Shown: positions 18,757-26,896 of the stretch, in pieces
Layout of the letters: every line of letters starts with the position of its first letter
Position numbering within the stretch: position 1 is the first letter of the stretch
NCBI GenBank assembly: GCA_052387255.1
Contig: JBQTJI010000048.1
Coordinates: 1 to 64,000, forward strand
Length of the DNA stretch: 64,000 nucleotides
Direction: 5' to 3'
DNA from: JBBQXK01 sp052387255
Lineage (GTDB): Bacteria > Pseudomonadota > Alphaproteobacteria > Rhodobacterales > Rhodobacteraceae
The notes under the pieces: generated by a model
What the model was told of the DNA's origin: nothing
What the model saw: the letters and a program-made list of their open reading frames with translations, nothing else
Databases searched by the model: none
Translations under genes and position numbers: made by a program

Positions 18757-19257
18757 CTAGAACGCCGCGCGTCCCAGGATCGCGACGCCTGCAAGCGCCG
18801 ACAGGTACAGCCCGATGCCGAACACGACATGGGCCGCCAGTTGCAGGCCGCGCGTGCGCCACGGGTCGGTGGCGCGGGAGGCGGCCATGCCGTTCCCCAT
18901 CCCCGGCGACAGGATGAACCACCCCGCCCCGACGGTGACGACACCCACGATCAGCGCGGGCGGCAGGGTCGGCGCGCGGCCCCAGTCAAGCCCCCAGATC
19001 GCCAGCACCAGCGCACCGTAGAGGATGCCGATGGCGTAGTGCGCCAGCCAGCCGATGGTTGCCTCGCCCGGCACGGCGCGGGACGCGGCGATGTCGTCGT
19101 GGATGAACCGGCCCCGGCCGCAATGCGCGAACCAGCGCCCCACAAGGCCCCAGTCCGGCAGCGCCACGCCGAAGCCCGCGTGCAGTGCGCGGCCCCAAAG
19201 GTCGAACAGGATCGTGGCCCCGGCTCCGATCACCAGGCTGCGCAGCAGGAATTCCAT
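18757..19257 (-). CDS. DUF2938 family membrane protein
   Basis: A 166-residue integral membrane protein with about four hydrophobic segments: 'LLRSLVIGAGATILFDLWGR' at the N-terminus, 'IGWLAHYAIGILYGALVLAI', 'ALIVGVVTVGAGWFILSPGM' and 'LQLAAHVVFGIGLYLSALAG'. The 'GRFIHDDIA' loop and 'GNGMAASRATDPWRTR' loop are typical of DUF2938. Function is unknown. The start at ATG 19257 gives the full family length; the frame is open upstream but those residues are not membrane-like. It is divergent from rnpB. Confidence 0.85.
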   Translation of the reverse strand: MEFLLRSLVIGAGATILFDLWGRALHAGFGVALPDWGLVGRWFAHCGRGRFIHDDIAASRAVPGEATIGWLAHYAIGILYGALVLAIWGLDWGRAPTLPPALIVGVVTVGAGWFILSPGMGNGMAASRATDPWRTRGLQLAAHVVFGIGLYLSALAGVAILGRAAF

Positions 19258-19327
19258 GGACCTGTTCCCCTTCGCCCCGGACCGGGGCCGTTGTGGACCG
19301 GCGGCAGGGCAATGGCAATCTTCCCCA

Positions 19328-19356
19328 TTGACCATGCTGCGCCGTGCCCCTAACCC
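19328..19356 (+). promoter_or_regulatory. sigma-70-type promoter of rnpB
   Basis: TTGACC (19328-19333), a 17-bp spacer and TAACCC (19351-19356) place the transcription start around 19363, just before the first RNase P helix. The near-consensus -35 box fits a strongly expressed stable RNA. Confidence 0.55.
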
Positions 19357-19362
19357 CACGGT

Positions 19363-19766
19363 CGCGCGGATGGCTGGATGATCGCGGGGCAACCCGAGGA
19401 AAGTCCGGACTCCATGAGGCAAGGGTGCCGGGTAATGCCCGGCGGGGGCAACCCCAGGGAAAGCGCCACAGAGAAGAGACTGCCCCTGTCCGCAGGGGTG
19501 ATGGTGAAACGGTGGGGCAAGAGCCCACCGCGGGACTGGCAACAGGACCGGCATGGCAAGCCCCACCCGGAGCAATGCCAAATAGGGGCCTCGCGCGGGG
19601 CCGGGTCCGGCAACGGGCCGCCCGCAGGGACGCTTCAGCCCGAGAGGCCCGGGTTGGCAGCTTGACCGCCCTGGCGACAGGTGCGGCAGAGGAATGGTCA
19701 TCCACGGGGCGTCTGTCGAAAGGCGGGGCCCCCGGACAGAATCCGGCTTACAGGCCGTCCGCGCAA
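19363..19766 (+). ncRNA. rnpB: RNase P RNA (class A)
   Basis: Catalytic RNA of ribonuclease P, which matures tRNA 5' ends. The universally conserved 'GAGGAAAGTCCGGACTCC' begins near 19397 and the matching 3' core 'ACAGAATCCGGCTTACAGG' is at 19736-19754. The terminal helix P1 pairs GCGCGGATGG (19364-19373) with CCGTCCGCGC (19755-19764), with one or two G-U pairs. About 400 nt is the normal alphaproteobacterial length. Ends are set by P1 and may be off by a few bases. Apparent open reading frames across it are not genes. Confidence 0.96.
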
Positions 19767-19831
19767 CTTTCCCTTGTCCCCAAGGCATTGCCCGCTGGAC
19801 GGCACTGCCGCGCTGAGGCAGGTTCGCCCGC

Positions 19832-22204
19832 ATGGCCAAGGAACCCTTCGCGCTCGATCCCAAGGCGGCACGCTGGATCGCGGCGTTCTATGCCGCCCGC
19901 GCCTGGTCGCGCGACGATGTGGTGCCGCCCCCGGCGGCCGATGCCATGGCGGCGGATATCTCGGAAGACATGGCCGAAGTGCAACTGATGCGGGCCACGA
20001 TCACCCGCGCGCATGAGGCGCTGTGGAACAACCCGCCCGCCGGACCCGATCCGGGCGACTGGGCCGAAGTCGAAGCGTTAGGGGAGCTTGTGCAAGAAGC
20101 CGAGGAAGCGGGCGATGCGGCGTCGGCCAAGGACTTGCTGCTGAAGATGGCGGTGGCGCTGCGGGCGGTGGCCAAGGCGCGCAGCGATGCCGCCACGCAA
20201 TCGGTGGCCGCCGCAGACCCCGCCGCCGCCTACACGTGGCACGCGGTCGATCCCGCAGGTGGCGGGCGCAAGGTGTTCGGCGTGGGCCTGCACACCGATC
20301 CTGCCAGCGGGCAGATCGACACGCTGTCGATGTCGGGCCGACCGCAGGGCAAGCATGGCGGACAGCAGGGCCAGCATGTCACCGCCTTTGTCGCCGTGCG
20401 CGCCGCAGCCGTGGGGGCGACCTGCGGGCAGACCGAGCCCGACGCGCAGGCCAATGTGGCGCATCTGTTCGCGGGGCTGCTGCGCTATCCGGCGTTCGGT
20501 GCGGCGGGGCCGAAGGGTGGCCCCGACACCACGGTGATGGCCACGATCCGGGGGCTGGCGTCCGCCGACCCCGACGTCTGGGCGCACTGGCCGCTTGACC
20601 GGGCGGTGAAGTTCTATGCCGAACTGCGCGATGCCCTGCCGGGGGCCACGCTGCCGCCGCAGGAGAAGGCCGACACCGATGGCCACGGCGAGGGCAGCGC
20701 CGCGCGGGAACTGGACGCCTGGGATTGCAGCGACGACATCGCCGCCCCGATCGACGACGCCGATGCGAAGTTCGTGGTCGATCAGATGCTCAAGCTGATC
20801 GACCTGGAAGGCATCAACGCGCTGGACGATACGGCCCGGATGCAGCAGGCGCTGGACAGTTTCGTGCTGGGCATCGCGCAGGGGTGGCCACGGTTGTTCA
20901 AGACCGAGATCACCGGCGGCGCCACGGTGAGTGAGCGGCTGATCGAGGCGGCGTTCGATCCGGCCCTGCGACCGGCGTACAACCCGGCGAAGTTCCGGGC
21001 GGGCACCAACACTCCGGTGACGAATGCGCCCTATCCCCTGGCACCCGTCGATCTGAAACAGCGCGGCGATTTCTGCGCCGACCTGCCCAATCTCGACGGG
21101 GTGGTCCGGCCGCCGAAGGTGGACAACCTGACCGCCTGTCTTGACACGCCGCCGGGCGCGCCGATGCGGGTGGACTTTGTGGGGCGGCCGGAGTCGATCA
21201 AGGACAGCAAGTCACAGGGCGACCACATGACGGCGATGTGCCTGATGAAGCCTGCGGTCAGCACGGCCCTGCTGGGCACTGATACGGACGTGCCCGACAG
21301 TGCCACGCTGAAGGTGCGGTTGCAGGCGGTGCTGGACCAGTTTGCGCCCGCCAAGTTTGCGCCGCTGGTCGCACTCTTGCCGGACGACGTGGGCGCGGCA
21401 GGGCCGATGCAGAAACTGCGCGAACGGTTGACGGATGTGATCACGCGACACGCCGACCTGACGCTGCGCTGTGCTGCCCTGCAGGCAGCACCCCCGGTGG
21501 CGACCGACGTGCAGACCTTCATCGCGCTGGCCGAGGATGTGCTGCGCCTGATCGACCAGCGCCCGACGGCGGTCAGCTATGACGCGCCGGCCGGCGGCAA
21601 GGACGAACCCGGTGGGATGCGCATCCTGAACGCCGCCGAAGCGGCGCTGGCAGCGGGAGGAGTGCCCGTCGACGACGTGAAGGCCGGGTTCCTGAAGCTT
21701 CTGGATGTCAAGTCGGCGGCCCTGGGGCTGGACCACCTCAAAAGCGACCCGGGCCGGCGCGTCCCCTACATCGACCTTGTCGCCGGTGAATTCGTCTGGT
21801 TTGCGCGGCGCGGCTTTCCGCACTGTCTGGACCATCTGGGCGAGGCGGTCCTGCTGGCCGAGGCCAAGCGGCTGATCGGCGACACCGACCACACCGATGA
21901 CTGGCGGGACGTGACAGGATATGTGCCCGGCGACGACGACGATGACGACGACGATCCCGACGGGGAGGACACCGGACCGGTCGTGCCGCGCATCCAGCCT
22001 GCCCGTGGTGCCCGGAAAACCGCCGCCGACGGGCTGCCCGCAGCCAAACTGGCGAAAGCCGCCGCCGAGGACACCGTGCATGACCGTGGCAATGATGATG
22101 ACGGGGACGACGATGACGACGGCGACGGCGATGACGACGGCGACGGCGATGATGACGATGACGATGACGACGAGCCCGTGCGCACCGGCAAGCGCGGACG
22201 CTAG
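19832..22204 (+). CDS. large orphan protein with duplicated GRP..GxHxTA motif and Asp-rich tail
   Basis: A 790-residue cytoplasmic-looking protein with no signal peptide or membrane segment, which I do not recognise as a named family. Residues ~30-115 are helical and charged. Two related blocks follow: 'GRPQGKHGGQQGQHVTAF' (169-186) and 'GRPESIKDSKSQGDHMTA' (451-468). Each is followed by a ~45-residue predicted helix, so the protein contains an internal duplication about 280 residues apart. I recall similar RP..GxHTTA blocks in bacterial polymorphic-toxin or contractile-injection-associated proteins; this is memory, not a search result. The C-terminus is Asp-rich (700-715 and 754-780) and ends basic, 'RTGKRGR'. 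It lies alone between rnpB and rpmG with no obvious partner. Confidence 0.8.
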   Translation: MAKEPFALDPKAARWIAAFYAARAWSRDDVVPPPAADAMAADISEDMAEVQLMRATITRAHEALWNNPPAGPDPGDWAEVEALGELVQEAEEAGDAASAKDLLLKMAVALRAVAKARSDAATQSVAAADPAAAYTWHAVDPAGGGRKVFGVGLHTDPASGQIDTLSMSGRPQGKHGGQQGQHVTAFVAVRAAAVGATCGQTEPDAQANVAHLFAGLLRYPAFGAAGPKGGPDTTVMATIRGLASADPDVWAHWPLDRAVKFYAELRDALPGATLPPQEKADTDGHGEGSAARELDAWDCSDDIAAPIDDADAKFVVDQMLKLIDLEGINALDDTARMQQALDSFVLGIAQGWPRLFKTEITGGATVSERLIEAAFDPALRPAYNPAKFRAGTNTPVTNAPYPLAPVDLKQRGDFCADLPNLDGVVRPPKVDNLTACLDTPPGAPMRVDFVGRPESIKDSKSQGDHMTAMCLMKPAVSTALLGTDTDVPDSATLKVRLQAVLDQFAPAKFAPLVALLPDDVGAAGPMQKLRERLTDVITRHADLTLRCAALQAAPPVATDVQTFIALAEDVLRLIDQRPTAVSYDAPAGGKDEPGGMRILNAAEAALAAGGVPVDDVKAGFLKLLDVKSAALGLDHLKSDPGRRVPYIDLVAGEFVWFARRGFPHCLDHLGEAVLLAEAKRLIGDTDHTDDWRDVTGYVPGDDDDDDDDPDGEDTGPVVPRIQPARGARKTAADGLPAAKLAKAAAEDTVHDRGNDDDGDDDDDGDGDDDGDGDDDDDDDDEPVRTGKRGR

Positions 22205-22328
22205 GCCGGGCGAACCGCGCCGTCGCGCACGTTTCGCGGTTGACACTGCCCGCCCGCTGGCTAAAAGGCGGGCTTCAAGGATTTTCCCCTCCGCGCGATG
22301 CGCGTGACCGGGGACAGGAGAGACGACG

Positions 22329-22496
22329 ATGGCCAAGCCGGCAACGATCAAGATCCGCCTGAACTCGACGGCGGGCACCGGGCACTTCTATGTGACCTCG
22401 AAGAACGCGCGCACCATGACCGAAAAGATGGTCGTCAAGAAATACGACCCCGTGAAGCGCGAGCATGTGGAATACAAGGAAGGCAAGATCAAGTGA
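22329..22496 (+). CDS. rpmG: 50S ribosomal protein L33
   Basis: A 55-residue large-subunit ribosomal protein: 'MAKPATIKIRLNSTAGTGHF', 'YVTSKNARTMTEKMVVKKYD' and the basic end 'EYKEGKIK'. It is the Cys-free (zinc-independent) type of L33. A strong 'ACAGGAGAG' site precedes the ATG. It is followed after about 30 bp by an intrinsic terminator, so it is probably transcribed alone or as the end of a unit. Confidence 0.97.
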   Translation: MAKPATIKIRLNSTAGTGHFYVTSKNARTMTEKMVVKKYDPVKREHVEYKEGKIK

Positions 22497-22528
22497 TCTG
22501 AGCCGACCCGTCCCCGAAAGGGAACATG

Positions 22529-22561
22529 GGCCGCGCCTGCAAAGGTGCGGCCTTTTCTTTT
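22529..22561 (+). terminator. rho-independent terminator after rpmG
   Basis: GGCCGCGCC-TGCAAA-GGTGCGGCC followed by TTTTCTTTT: a nine-base-pair stem with one G-U pair and a U-rich tail, about 30 bp after the rpmG stop. Confidence 0.85.
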
Positions 22562-22588
22562 GCGCGCCTCTTGTGGCACATTTCGGCG

Positions 22589-23110
22589 ATGGTGCAGCCC
22601 TTCACCCTTCGCCGTGCGACCCCGGACGACCTGTCGGCGGTGGACGTGCTGCTGGAGTGCAGCTATCCGCGCCTGCTGAAGGCCGACTATCCGCCCTCGG
22701 TGCTGGTCACGGCGCTGCCGCTGATCGTGCGGGCGCAGCCGGTGCTTCTGGCCTCGGGGCGGTACTTCGTGGCGGTGGACGGGGCGGACGGGCATCTGCT
22801 GGGGGCGGGCGGGTACAGCCTGGCGTCGCCGGTGCCGCGCGGGCAGGCGCAGGGCCCGCGCGAGGAACAGCTGGGCCACATCCGCCATGTCGTGACCGAC
22901 CCCGACCGGCTGCGCCGGGGCGTCGGGCGGGCGGTGATGACCTGCGTGCTGACGGCGGCGGCGGCCGAGGGGGTGACGGTGTTCGACTGCCTGTCCACCC
23001 GCACGGCGGTGCCGTTCTATGCAGCACTCGGGTTCCGCACGCTGGGGGCGGCGACGGTGCCGCTGGCCCCCGGCATCGAGTTTCCCGCCATCCGCATGCG
23101 GCGGCCCTGA
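22589..23110 (+). CDS. GNAT family N-acetyltransferase
   Basis: A 173-residue acetyl-CoA-dependent acyltransferase of unknown substrate. 'MVQPFTLRRATPDDLSAVDV' is the usual GNAT first strand. The acetyl-CoA loop is in 'HIRHVVTDPDRLRRGVGRAV', with RRGVGRAV as the Q/RxxGxG/A motif, and 'AVPFYAALGFRTLG' is the C-terminal signature. The start at 22589 was preferred because an upstream in-frame Met falls inside the rpmG terminator. It lies 27 bp before a DUF1330 gene, probably co-transcribed. Confidence 0.9.
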   Translation: MVQPFTLRRATPDDLSAVDVLLECSYPRLLKADYPPSVLVTALPLIVRAQPVLLASGRYFVAVDGADGHLLGAGGYSLASPVPRGQAQGPREEQLGHIRHVVTDPDRLRRGVGRAVMTCVLTAAAAEGVTVFDCLSTRTAVPFYAALGFRTLGAATVPLAPGIEFPAIRMRRP

Positions 23111-23137
23111 TGTCACTCACCAGCGAAAGGAATTGCC

Positions 23138-23431
23138 ATGCCGAAAGGGTACTGGGTCGTCCACGGCACCGTGACCGACCCCGCCGCCTATGAGCTCTAC
23201 CGCGCCGCCAATGCCGCGCCGCTGGCGCAGTTCGGGGCGCGGTTCCTGGTGCGCGGGGGCGCGCAGACCGTGACCGAAGGGGCGGTGCGCCCGCGCACCG
23301 TGGTGATCGAGTTTCCGTCGCTGCAGGCCGCGCAGGACTGCTATGATTCGGCCGGGTACCAGGCGGCCATCGCCCTGCGGCTGGGGGCCAGTACGGCGGA
23401 TTTCGCCATCGTCGAGGGGTGGGAGGGGTAG
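23138..23431 (+). CDS. DUF1330 family protein
   Basis: A 97-residue dimeric alpha/beta-barrel (ferredoxin-like) protein: 'MPKGYWVVHGTVTDPAAYEL', 'GARFLVRGGAQTVTEG' and 'RTVVIEFPSLQAAQDCYDS' are typical DUF1330 blocks. Function is unknown. It follows the GNAT gene by 27 bp with an 'AAAGGAA' ribosome-binding site and is followed by a strong bidirectional terminator. Confidence 0.93.
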   Translation: MPKGYWVVHGTVTDPAAYELYRAANAAPLAQFGARFLVRGGAQTVTEGAVRPRTVVIEFPSLQAAQDCYDSAGYQAAIALRLGASTADFAIVEGWEG

Positions 23432-23440
23432 GCCAAAAGG

Positions 23441-23468
23441 AAAGGGCCGGGGTTTCCCCCGGCCCTTT
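23441..23468. terminator. bidirectional intrinsic terminator
   Basis: AAAGGGCCGGGG-TTT-CCCCCGGCCCTTT, a perfect 12-bp stem flanked by A's on one side and T's on the other, between the convergent DUF1330 and BI-1 genes. Confidence 0.85.
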
Positions 23469-23490
23469 GCCGTCTGTCCGTCCCGTCAGG

Positions 23491-24213
23491 TCACTCGCGG
23501 TTGCCGAGGAACTGCAGCAGGAACATGAACATGTTGATGAAGTCGAGGTACAGGCGTAGGGCACCCATGATCGCCGACTTGCCCAGCCAGTCCTGGTCGC
23601 CGTACTGGGCGTGCTGGATGTATTCGTTCTTGATCGACTGCGTGTCATAGGCGGTCAGGCCCGCGAAGATCAGCACGCCGATCACCGAGATGGCAAAGGC
23701 CATCGCCGACGAGGCCAGGAAGATGTTCACGATGGACGCCACGATCAGGCCGATCAGGCCCATCATCAGGAACGTGCCCATGCCCGACAGGTCACGCTTC
23801 GTGGTGTAGCCGTACAGAGACAGGCCCGCGAAGGCGATCGAGGTCACCAGGAAGGTGTGGGCGATGGAGGTGCCGGTGTAGACGGCGAAGATGAAGCTGA
23901 TCGACAGGCCCATCACGGCGGCGAAGACATAGAAGAACAGCTGCGCCGCGGCATAGGACAGCCGGTTGATCATCGCGCCGAAGGCGATGGCCATGATCAG
24001 GGGCGCGAACATCACCAGCCACTTGACCGGCGTGCCGAAGATCGCCTGCAGCATCGTCTCGTTGGTGCCGACCGCCCAGGCAACGCCGCCGGTGATCAGC
24101 ATGCCCACGGACATCAGGCCGTAGACCTTGTTCATGTGGGCGCGCAGGCCCTGGTCGATTGCGGCACCGCGTGTGCCGGCGGCAACCGAGCCGATGGTTT
24201 GATAGTCAGCCAT
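23491..24213 (-). CDS. Bax inhibitor-1/YccA family membrane protein
   Basis: A 240-residue inner-membrane protein with seven hydrophobic segments, e.g. 'VYGLMSVGMLITGGVAWAVG', 'LVMFAPLIMAIAFGAMINRL' and 'FAISVIGVLIFAGLTAYDTQ'. The C-terminal 'LYLDFINMFMFLLQFLGNRE' is highly typical of the family. Members are pH-sensitive calcium-leak channels in structural studies; the bacterial role is not settled. The start 'MADYQTIGSVAAG' is preceded by 'GGAGGAT'. It is convergent with the DUF1330 gene. Confidence 0.95.
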   Translation of the reverse strand: MADYQTIGSVAAGTRGAAIDQGLRAHMNKVYGLMSVGMLITGGVAWAVGTNETMLQAIFGTPVKWLVMFAPLIMAIAFGAMINRLSYAAAQLFFYVFAAVMGLSISFIFAVYTGTSIAHTFLVTSIAFAGLSLYGYTTKRDLSGMGTFLMMGLIGLIVASIVNIFLASSAMAFAISVIGVLIFAGLTAYDTQSIKNEYIQHAQYGDQDWLGKSAIMGALRLYLDFINMFMFLLQFLGNRE

Positions 24214-24367
24214 GTGTATCCTCCGGGTGTAAGAACAGACGGGGGAAACCGTCAGGCGCGGGCGCGACCCTTATCGGGCCGCGACGCACTTGGGGGGAAT
24301 ATTGGCAGGGTTGGCGGGCAATTCAAGCACTCCGTGGCCAGAAGGCGACAGAAAGAGCCATGAATTC

Positions 24368-24577
24368 TCAGCGACGCCAGGTGGGCGACACGTCCCAGGC
24401 CGCGCGGTCGGCCTCGGCCTGCGCCTGTTCGCGGGTCAGGCCGATGTCGCGCAGGATGTGGTCGTCCAGCGCGTTCAGCGACCGGCGTGACCGGTGCATC
24501 GCCAGCAGGTCGAGAAGGCCCGACAGCGTCATCGCGGCGGGGCGGCGGAGGTGGGCAAGGCGGAGGAGCGAGGTCAT
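24368..24577 (-). CDS. DUF1127 (YjiS-like) small protein
   Basis: A ~69-residue Arg-rich protein ending in the DUF1127 block 'SLNALDDHILRDIGLTREQ', then 'AQAEADRAAWDVSP'. I chose the ATG at 24577 (MTSLLRLAHLRRP) because 'AGGTG' lies five bases upstream. An ATG at 24658 would give 96 residues with no ribosome-binding site. Small DUF1127 proteins in alphaproteobacteria are linked to RNA metabolism and phosphate or stress responses. It is divergent from a LysR gene, a common pairing that suggests control by that regulator. Confidence 0.8.
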   Translation of the reverse strand: MTSLLRLAHLRRPAAMTLSGLLDLLAMHRSRRSLNALDDHILRDIGLTREQAQAEADRAAWDVSPTWRR

Positions 24578-24709
24578 CGGGGCACCTGTGGGTTCTGGAT
24601 CAGCATCGGTGATGGTCGGGTCGTCCGTCATCACGATGCTTGAAAGATGCGCCATCATCGTGCATCATGGAAACGAATGATTGTGCGGTGATCCATCACG
24701 GAGGGTGAT

Positions 24710-25588
24710 ATGGCGCGAACACTGGACCTGACGGCGCTGCGCAGCTTTGTCGCGGTGGCCGAGGCGGGCGGCGTGACGCGGGCGGCGGGGTTCCTGAACC
24801 TGACGCAGTCGGCGGTGTCGATGCAGATCAAGCGGCTGGAGGACAGCCTGGGCCTTTTGCTGTTCGCGCGCCAGGCCCGCAAGCTGGCGCTGACGCCCGA
24901 GGGCGAGCAGTTGCTGGTCTACGGGCGCAAGATGATGGCGCTGAACGACGAGGTGATGGCGCGGCTGACCTGCGCCTCGCACGAGGGCGAGATCCGGCTG
25001 GGTGTGCCCCATGACGTGGTCTATCCCGAAATTCCGGGCATCCTCAAACGGTTGTCGACGCTGTTTCCCAGGGTCAAGGTCAACCTGGTGTCGTCGTTCA
25101 CCATCCTGCTGAAGGAATCCTTCGCCCGTGGCGTGCTGGACGTGATCCTGACCACCGAGGACCGGCCGGGCCCGAAGGGTGAACAGTTGTCGATGCGGGA
25201 CATGGTCTGGATCGGGTCCGAGGGGGGCAGCATCTGGCAGCGCCGTCCCCTGCGGCTGGGCTTCAAGGAAACCTGCATCTTCCGCGCCATGGCGCAGGCC
25301 CGGCTGGATGCGGCGGGCATTCCCTGGGAAATGGCCTATGAGGGCGACAGCGAACACGCCATCGAGGCGACGGTCGTCGCCGACCTGGCGATCTGCGCGC
25401 GCCTTGCCGGTGCCCTGCCGCATGGCACGGCCCCGATCCCGCATCGCGGGCAGTTGCCCGACCTCGGCAGCGTGGCGCTGTGCCTGTATGTGGCCCCCAC
25501 CCTGAAGGGCGAGGCGGCGGACATGCTGATCTCCGATCTTCGCCGGGCCTACGGCGGCGACGGGGTGCGGCAGATGGCGGCGGAGTAG
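24710..25588 (+). CDS. LysR family transcriptional regulator
   Basis: A 292-residue regulator. The N-terminal winged helix shows 'LRSFVAVAEAGGVTRAAGFL' and 'NLTQSAVSMQIKRLEDSLG', followed by 'LLLFARQARKLALTPEGEQL'. The effector domain covers residues ~90-285 ('GEIRLGVPHDVVYPEIPGIL'). The ligand is unknown. It is divergent from a DUF1127 gene with ~130 bp between likely starts, the usual place for LysR control. An 'GGAGGG' site precedes the ATG. Confidence 0.93.
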   Translation: MARTLDLTALRSFVAVAEAGGVTRAAGFLNLTQSAVSMQIKRLEDSLGLLLFARQARKLALTPEGEQLLVYGRKMMALNDEVMARLTCASHEGEIRLGVPHDVVYPEIPGILKRLSTLFPRVKVNLVSSFTILLKESFARGVLDVILTTEDRPGPKGEQLSMRDMVWIGSEGGSIWQRRPLRLGFKETCIFRAMAQARLDAAGIPWEMAYEGDSEHAIEATVVADLAICARLAGALPHGTAPIPHRGQLPDLGSVALCLYVAPTLKGEAADMLISDLRRAYGGDGVRQMAAE

Positions 25589-25591
25589 GGG

Positions 25592-26557
25592 TCAGCCGTC
25601 CATCGTGATCACGACCTTGCCGGTGGCCTTGCGGCTGCGCAGCAGATCCAGCCCCTCGGCCGCGCGCGACAGGGGCAGGCGGTGGCTGATGTGGGGCGCG
25701 AGCCAACCCTTCGCGTGCCAGTCGAGCAGCGTGGCCAGGCTGCCGGTCAGCGCCTCCGGCGCAAAGGACAGGTAGCCGCCCCAGTACAGGCCGATCACGG
25801 TCAGGTTCTTGACCAGCAGAAGGTTGGCCGGAATCTGCGGCACCTCGCCCCCGGCAAAGCCGATGGTCAGAAGCCGCCCCTCGGGCCGGGTGGCGCGCAG
25901 CGCCTCGAGGAACGCAGGCCCGCCGACCGCATCGTAGACCACATCGACGCCGCCCAGGGCCTTGAGTGTGCCGCGCAGGTCGGGCGCGTCGCTGTCGATC
26001 AGCACATCGGCGCCCGCCGCCTGCGCCACCGCCAGCCGGTCGGCACCGCGCGCACTGGCGATCACCCGCGCGCCCAGCCGCTTGCCGATCTCGACCGCCG
26101 TCAGCCCGACGCCGCCCGCAGCACCAAGGACCAGCAGCGTCTCGCCCGGTGCCAGTGCCGCGCGGCGGGTCAGCGCAAGGTGGCTGGTGCCATAGGCGAT
26201 CTGGAAGGCGGCGGCGGCGTCGAAATCCATCGTGTCGGGCAGGGGCAGGCAGCGGTCCGCCGCCACGATGACCTGGTCCGCCAGGCCGCCGTGCCCGGCA
26301 AAGGCCGCAACGCGGGTGCCGGGGGCCGGACCCGCGACACCGGGGCCAAGCGCGTCAACCATGCCTGCGACCTCCATGCCCAGGGTCATCGGCAGGGCGG
26401 GGCTTTCCTGATAGCGGCCCTCGATCATCAGCAGGTCGGCAAAATTCAGCCCGCAGGCCCCGACCGCGATGCGGACCTGCCCCGGCCCCGGCACGGGGAC
26501 CGGCAGGTCGGTCAGGGCCGGGGCTGATCCATGGGAGACAAGGCGAAGGGCGCGCAT
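25592..26557 (-). CDS. NADPH:quinone oxidoreductase, zinc-independent MDR family
   Basis: A 321-residue medium-chain dehydrogenase/reductase without zinc ligands, of the quinone oxidoreductase type. The N-terminal substrate domain has 'GLNFADLLMIEGRYQ'. The nucleotide fold has 'LVLGAAGGVGLTAVEIGKRL' (AxxGGVG), 'GGVDVVYDAVGG' and 'EGRLLTIGFAGGEVPQIPAN'. Reduction of quinones or enoyl substrates with NADPH is expected. The start at 26557 follows 'CAGGTG'. It converges tail-to-tail with the LysR gene at a 3-bp spacing. Its upstream region contains a notable inverted repeat (26623-26679). Confidence 0.92.
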   Translation of the reverse strand: MRALRLVSHGSAPALTDLPVPVPGPGQVRIAVGACGLNFADLLMIEGRYQESPALPMTLGMEVAGMVDALGPGVAGPAPGTRVAAFAGHGGLADQVIVAADRCLPLPDTMDFDAAAAFQIAYGTSHLALTRRAALAPGETLLVLGAAGGVGLTAVEIGKRLGARVIASARGADRLAVAQAAGADVLIDSDAPDLRGTLKALGGVDVVYDAVGGPAFLEALRATRPEGRLLTIGFAGGEVPQIPANLLLVKNLTVIGLYWGGYLSFAPEALTGSLATLLDWHAKGWLAPHISHRLPLSRAAEGLDLLRSRKATGKVVITMDG

Positions 26558-26622
26558 GGCAGGGCACCTGGGACAGGGGAGGGGTTGCCGCACCTTTTCA
26601 CCCCGGCGCAGGCGGCGCAAGC

Positions 26623-26679
26623 ATTGCATTTTGCAATGATTGCGCACCTATCGTTTCGATATGCAACGCAAAATGCAAT
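26623..26679. promoter_or_regulatory. 12-bp inverted repeat ATTGCATTTTGC..GCAAAATGCAAT, operator candidate
   Basis: Exact inverted arms at 26623-26634 and 26668-26679 separated by 33 bp. The left arm is also part of a local palindrome, TTGCATTTTGCAA. The stretch is AT-rich compared with its surroundings and lies 65-120 bp upstream of the quinone oxidoreductase start, between that gene and the divergent XRE regulator. I infer an operator for a DNA-looping or dimer-pair regulator. Confidence 0.5.
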
Positions 26680-26832
26680 ACACGCAAAAGGTGAAAGCCG
26701 ATTGTGCAACGACGGCGGCGGTTGGATGATGCCCCTCATGCGGGAAAACTTCTTCACTCGTATAATTGGACATATCCAAAAAGACAGGTTTCGGGTGGCC
26801 GATGCGAAATCTGTGGAAAAGAACACCGTAAG

Positions 26833-26861
26833 CTGACTTTGGCACGAAAATTGCTTATAAG
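26833..26861 (+). promoter_or_regulatory. overlapping sigma-54-like and sigma-70-like promoters before XRE gene
   Basis: TGGCACG-AAAA-TTGCT (26840-26855) matches the sigma-54 -24/-12 consensus exactly. The same DNA also offers CTGACT (26833-26838), 17 bp and TATAAG (26856-26861), a fair sigma-70 promoter. Both would start transcription near 26866-26868, about 30 bp before the regulator's ATG. Which is used cannot be told from sequence. Confidence 0.5.
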
Positions 26862-26896
26862 TCTGCAGGTCACGTTCAGTCAGTATGGAGTTGAGA

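Noticed and set aside
19344..19988. Open frames across 19363-19766
   Set aside because: They overlap the RNase P RNA, whose conserved core and P1 helix are clear. Frames within it have no coding character.
21930..22170. Tandem GAT/GAC-rich stretch considered as a CRISPR or satellite repeat
   Set aside because: It is in frame and encodes the Asp-rich tail of the orphan protein. There are no uniform repeats with unique spacers.
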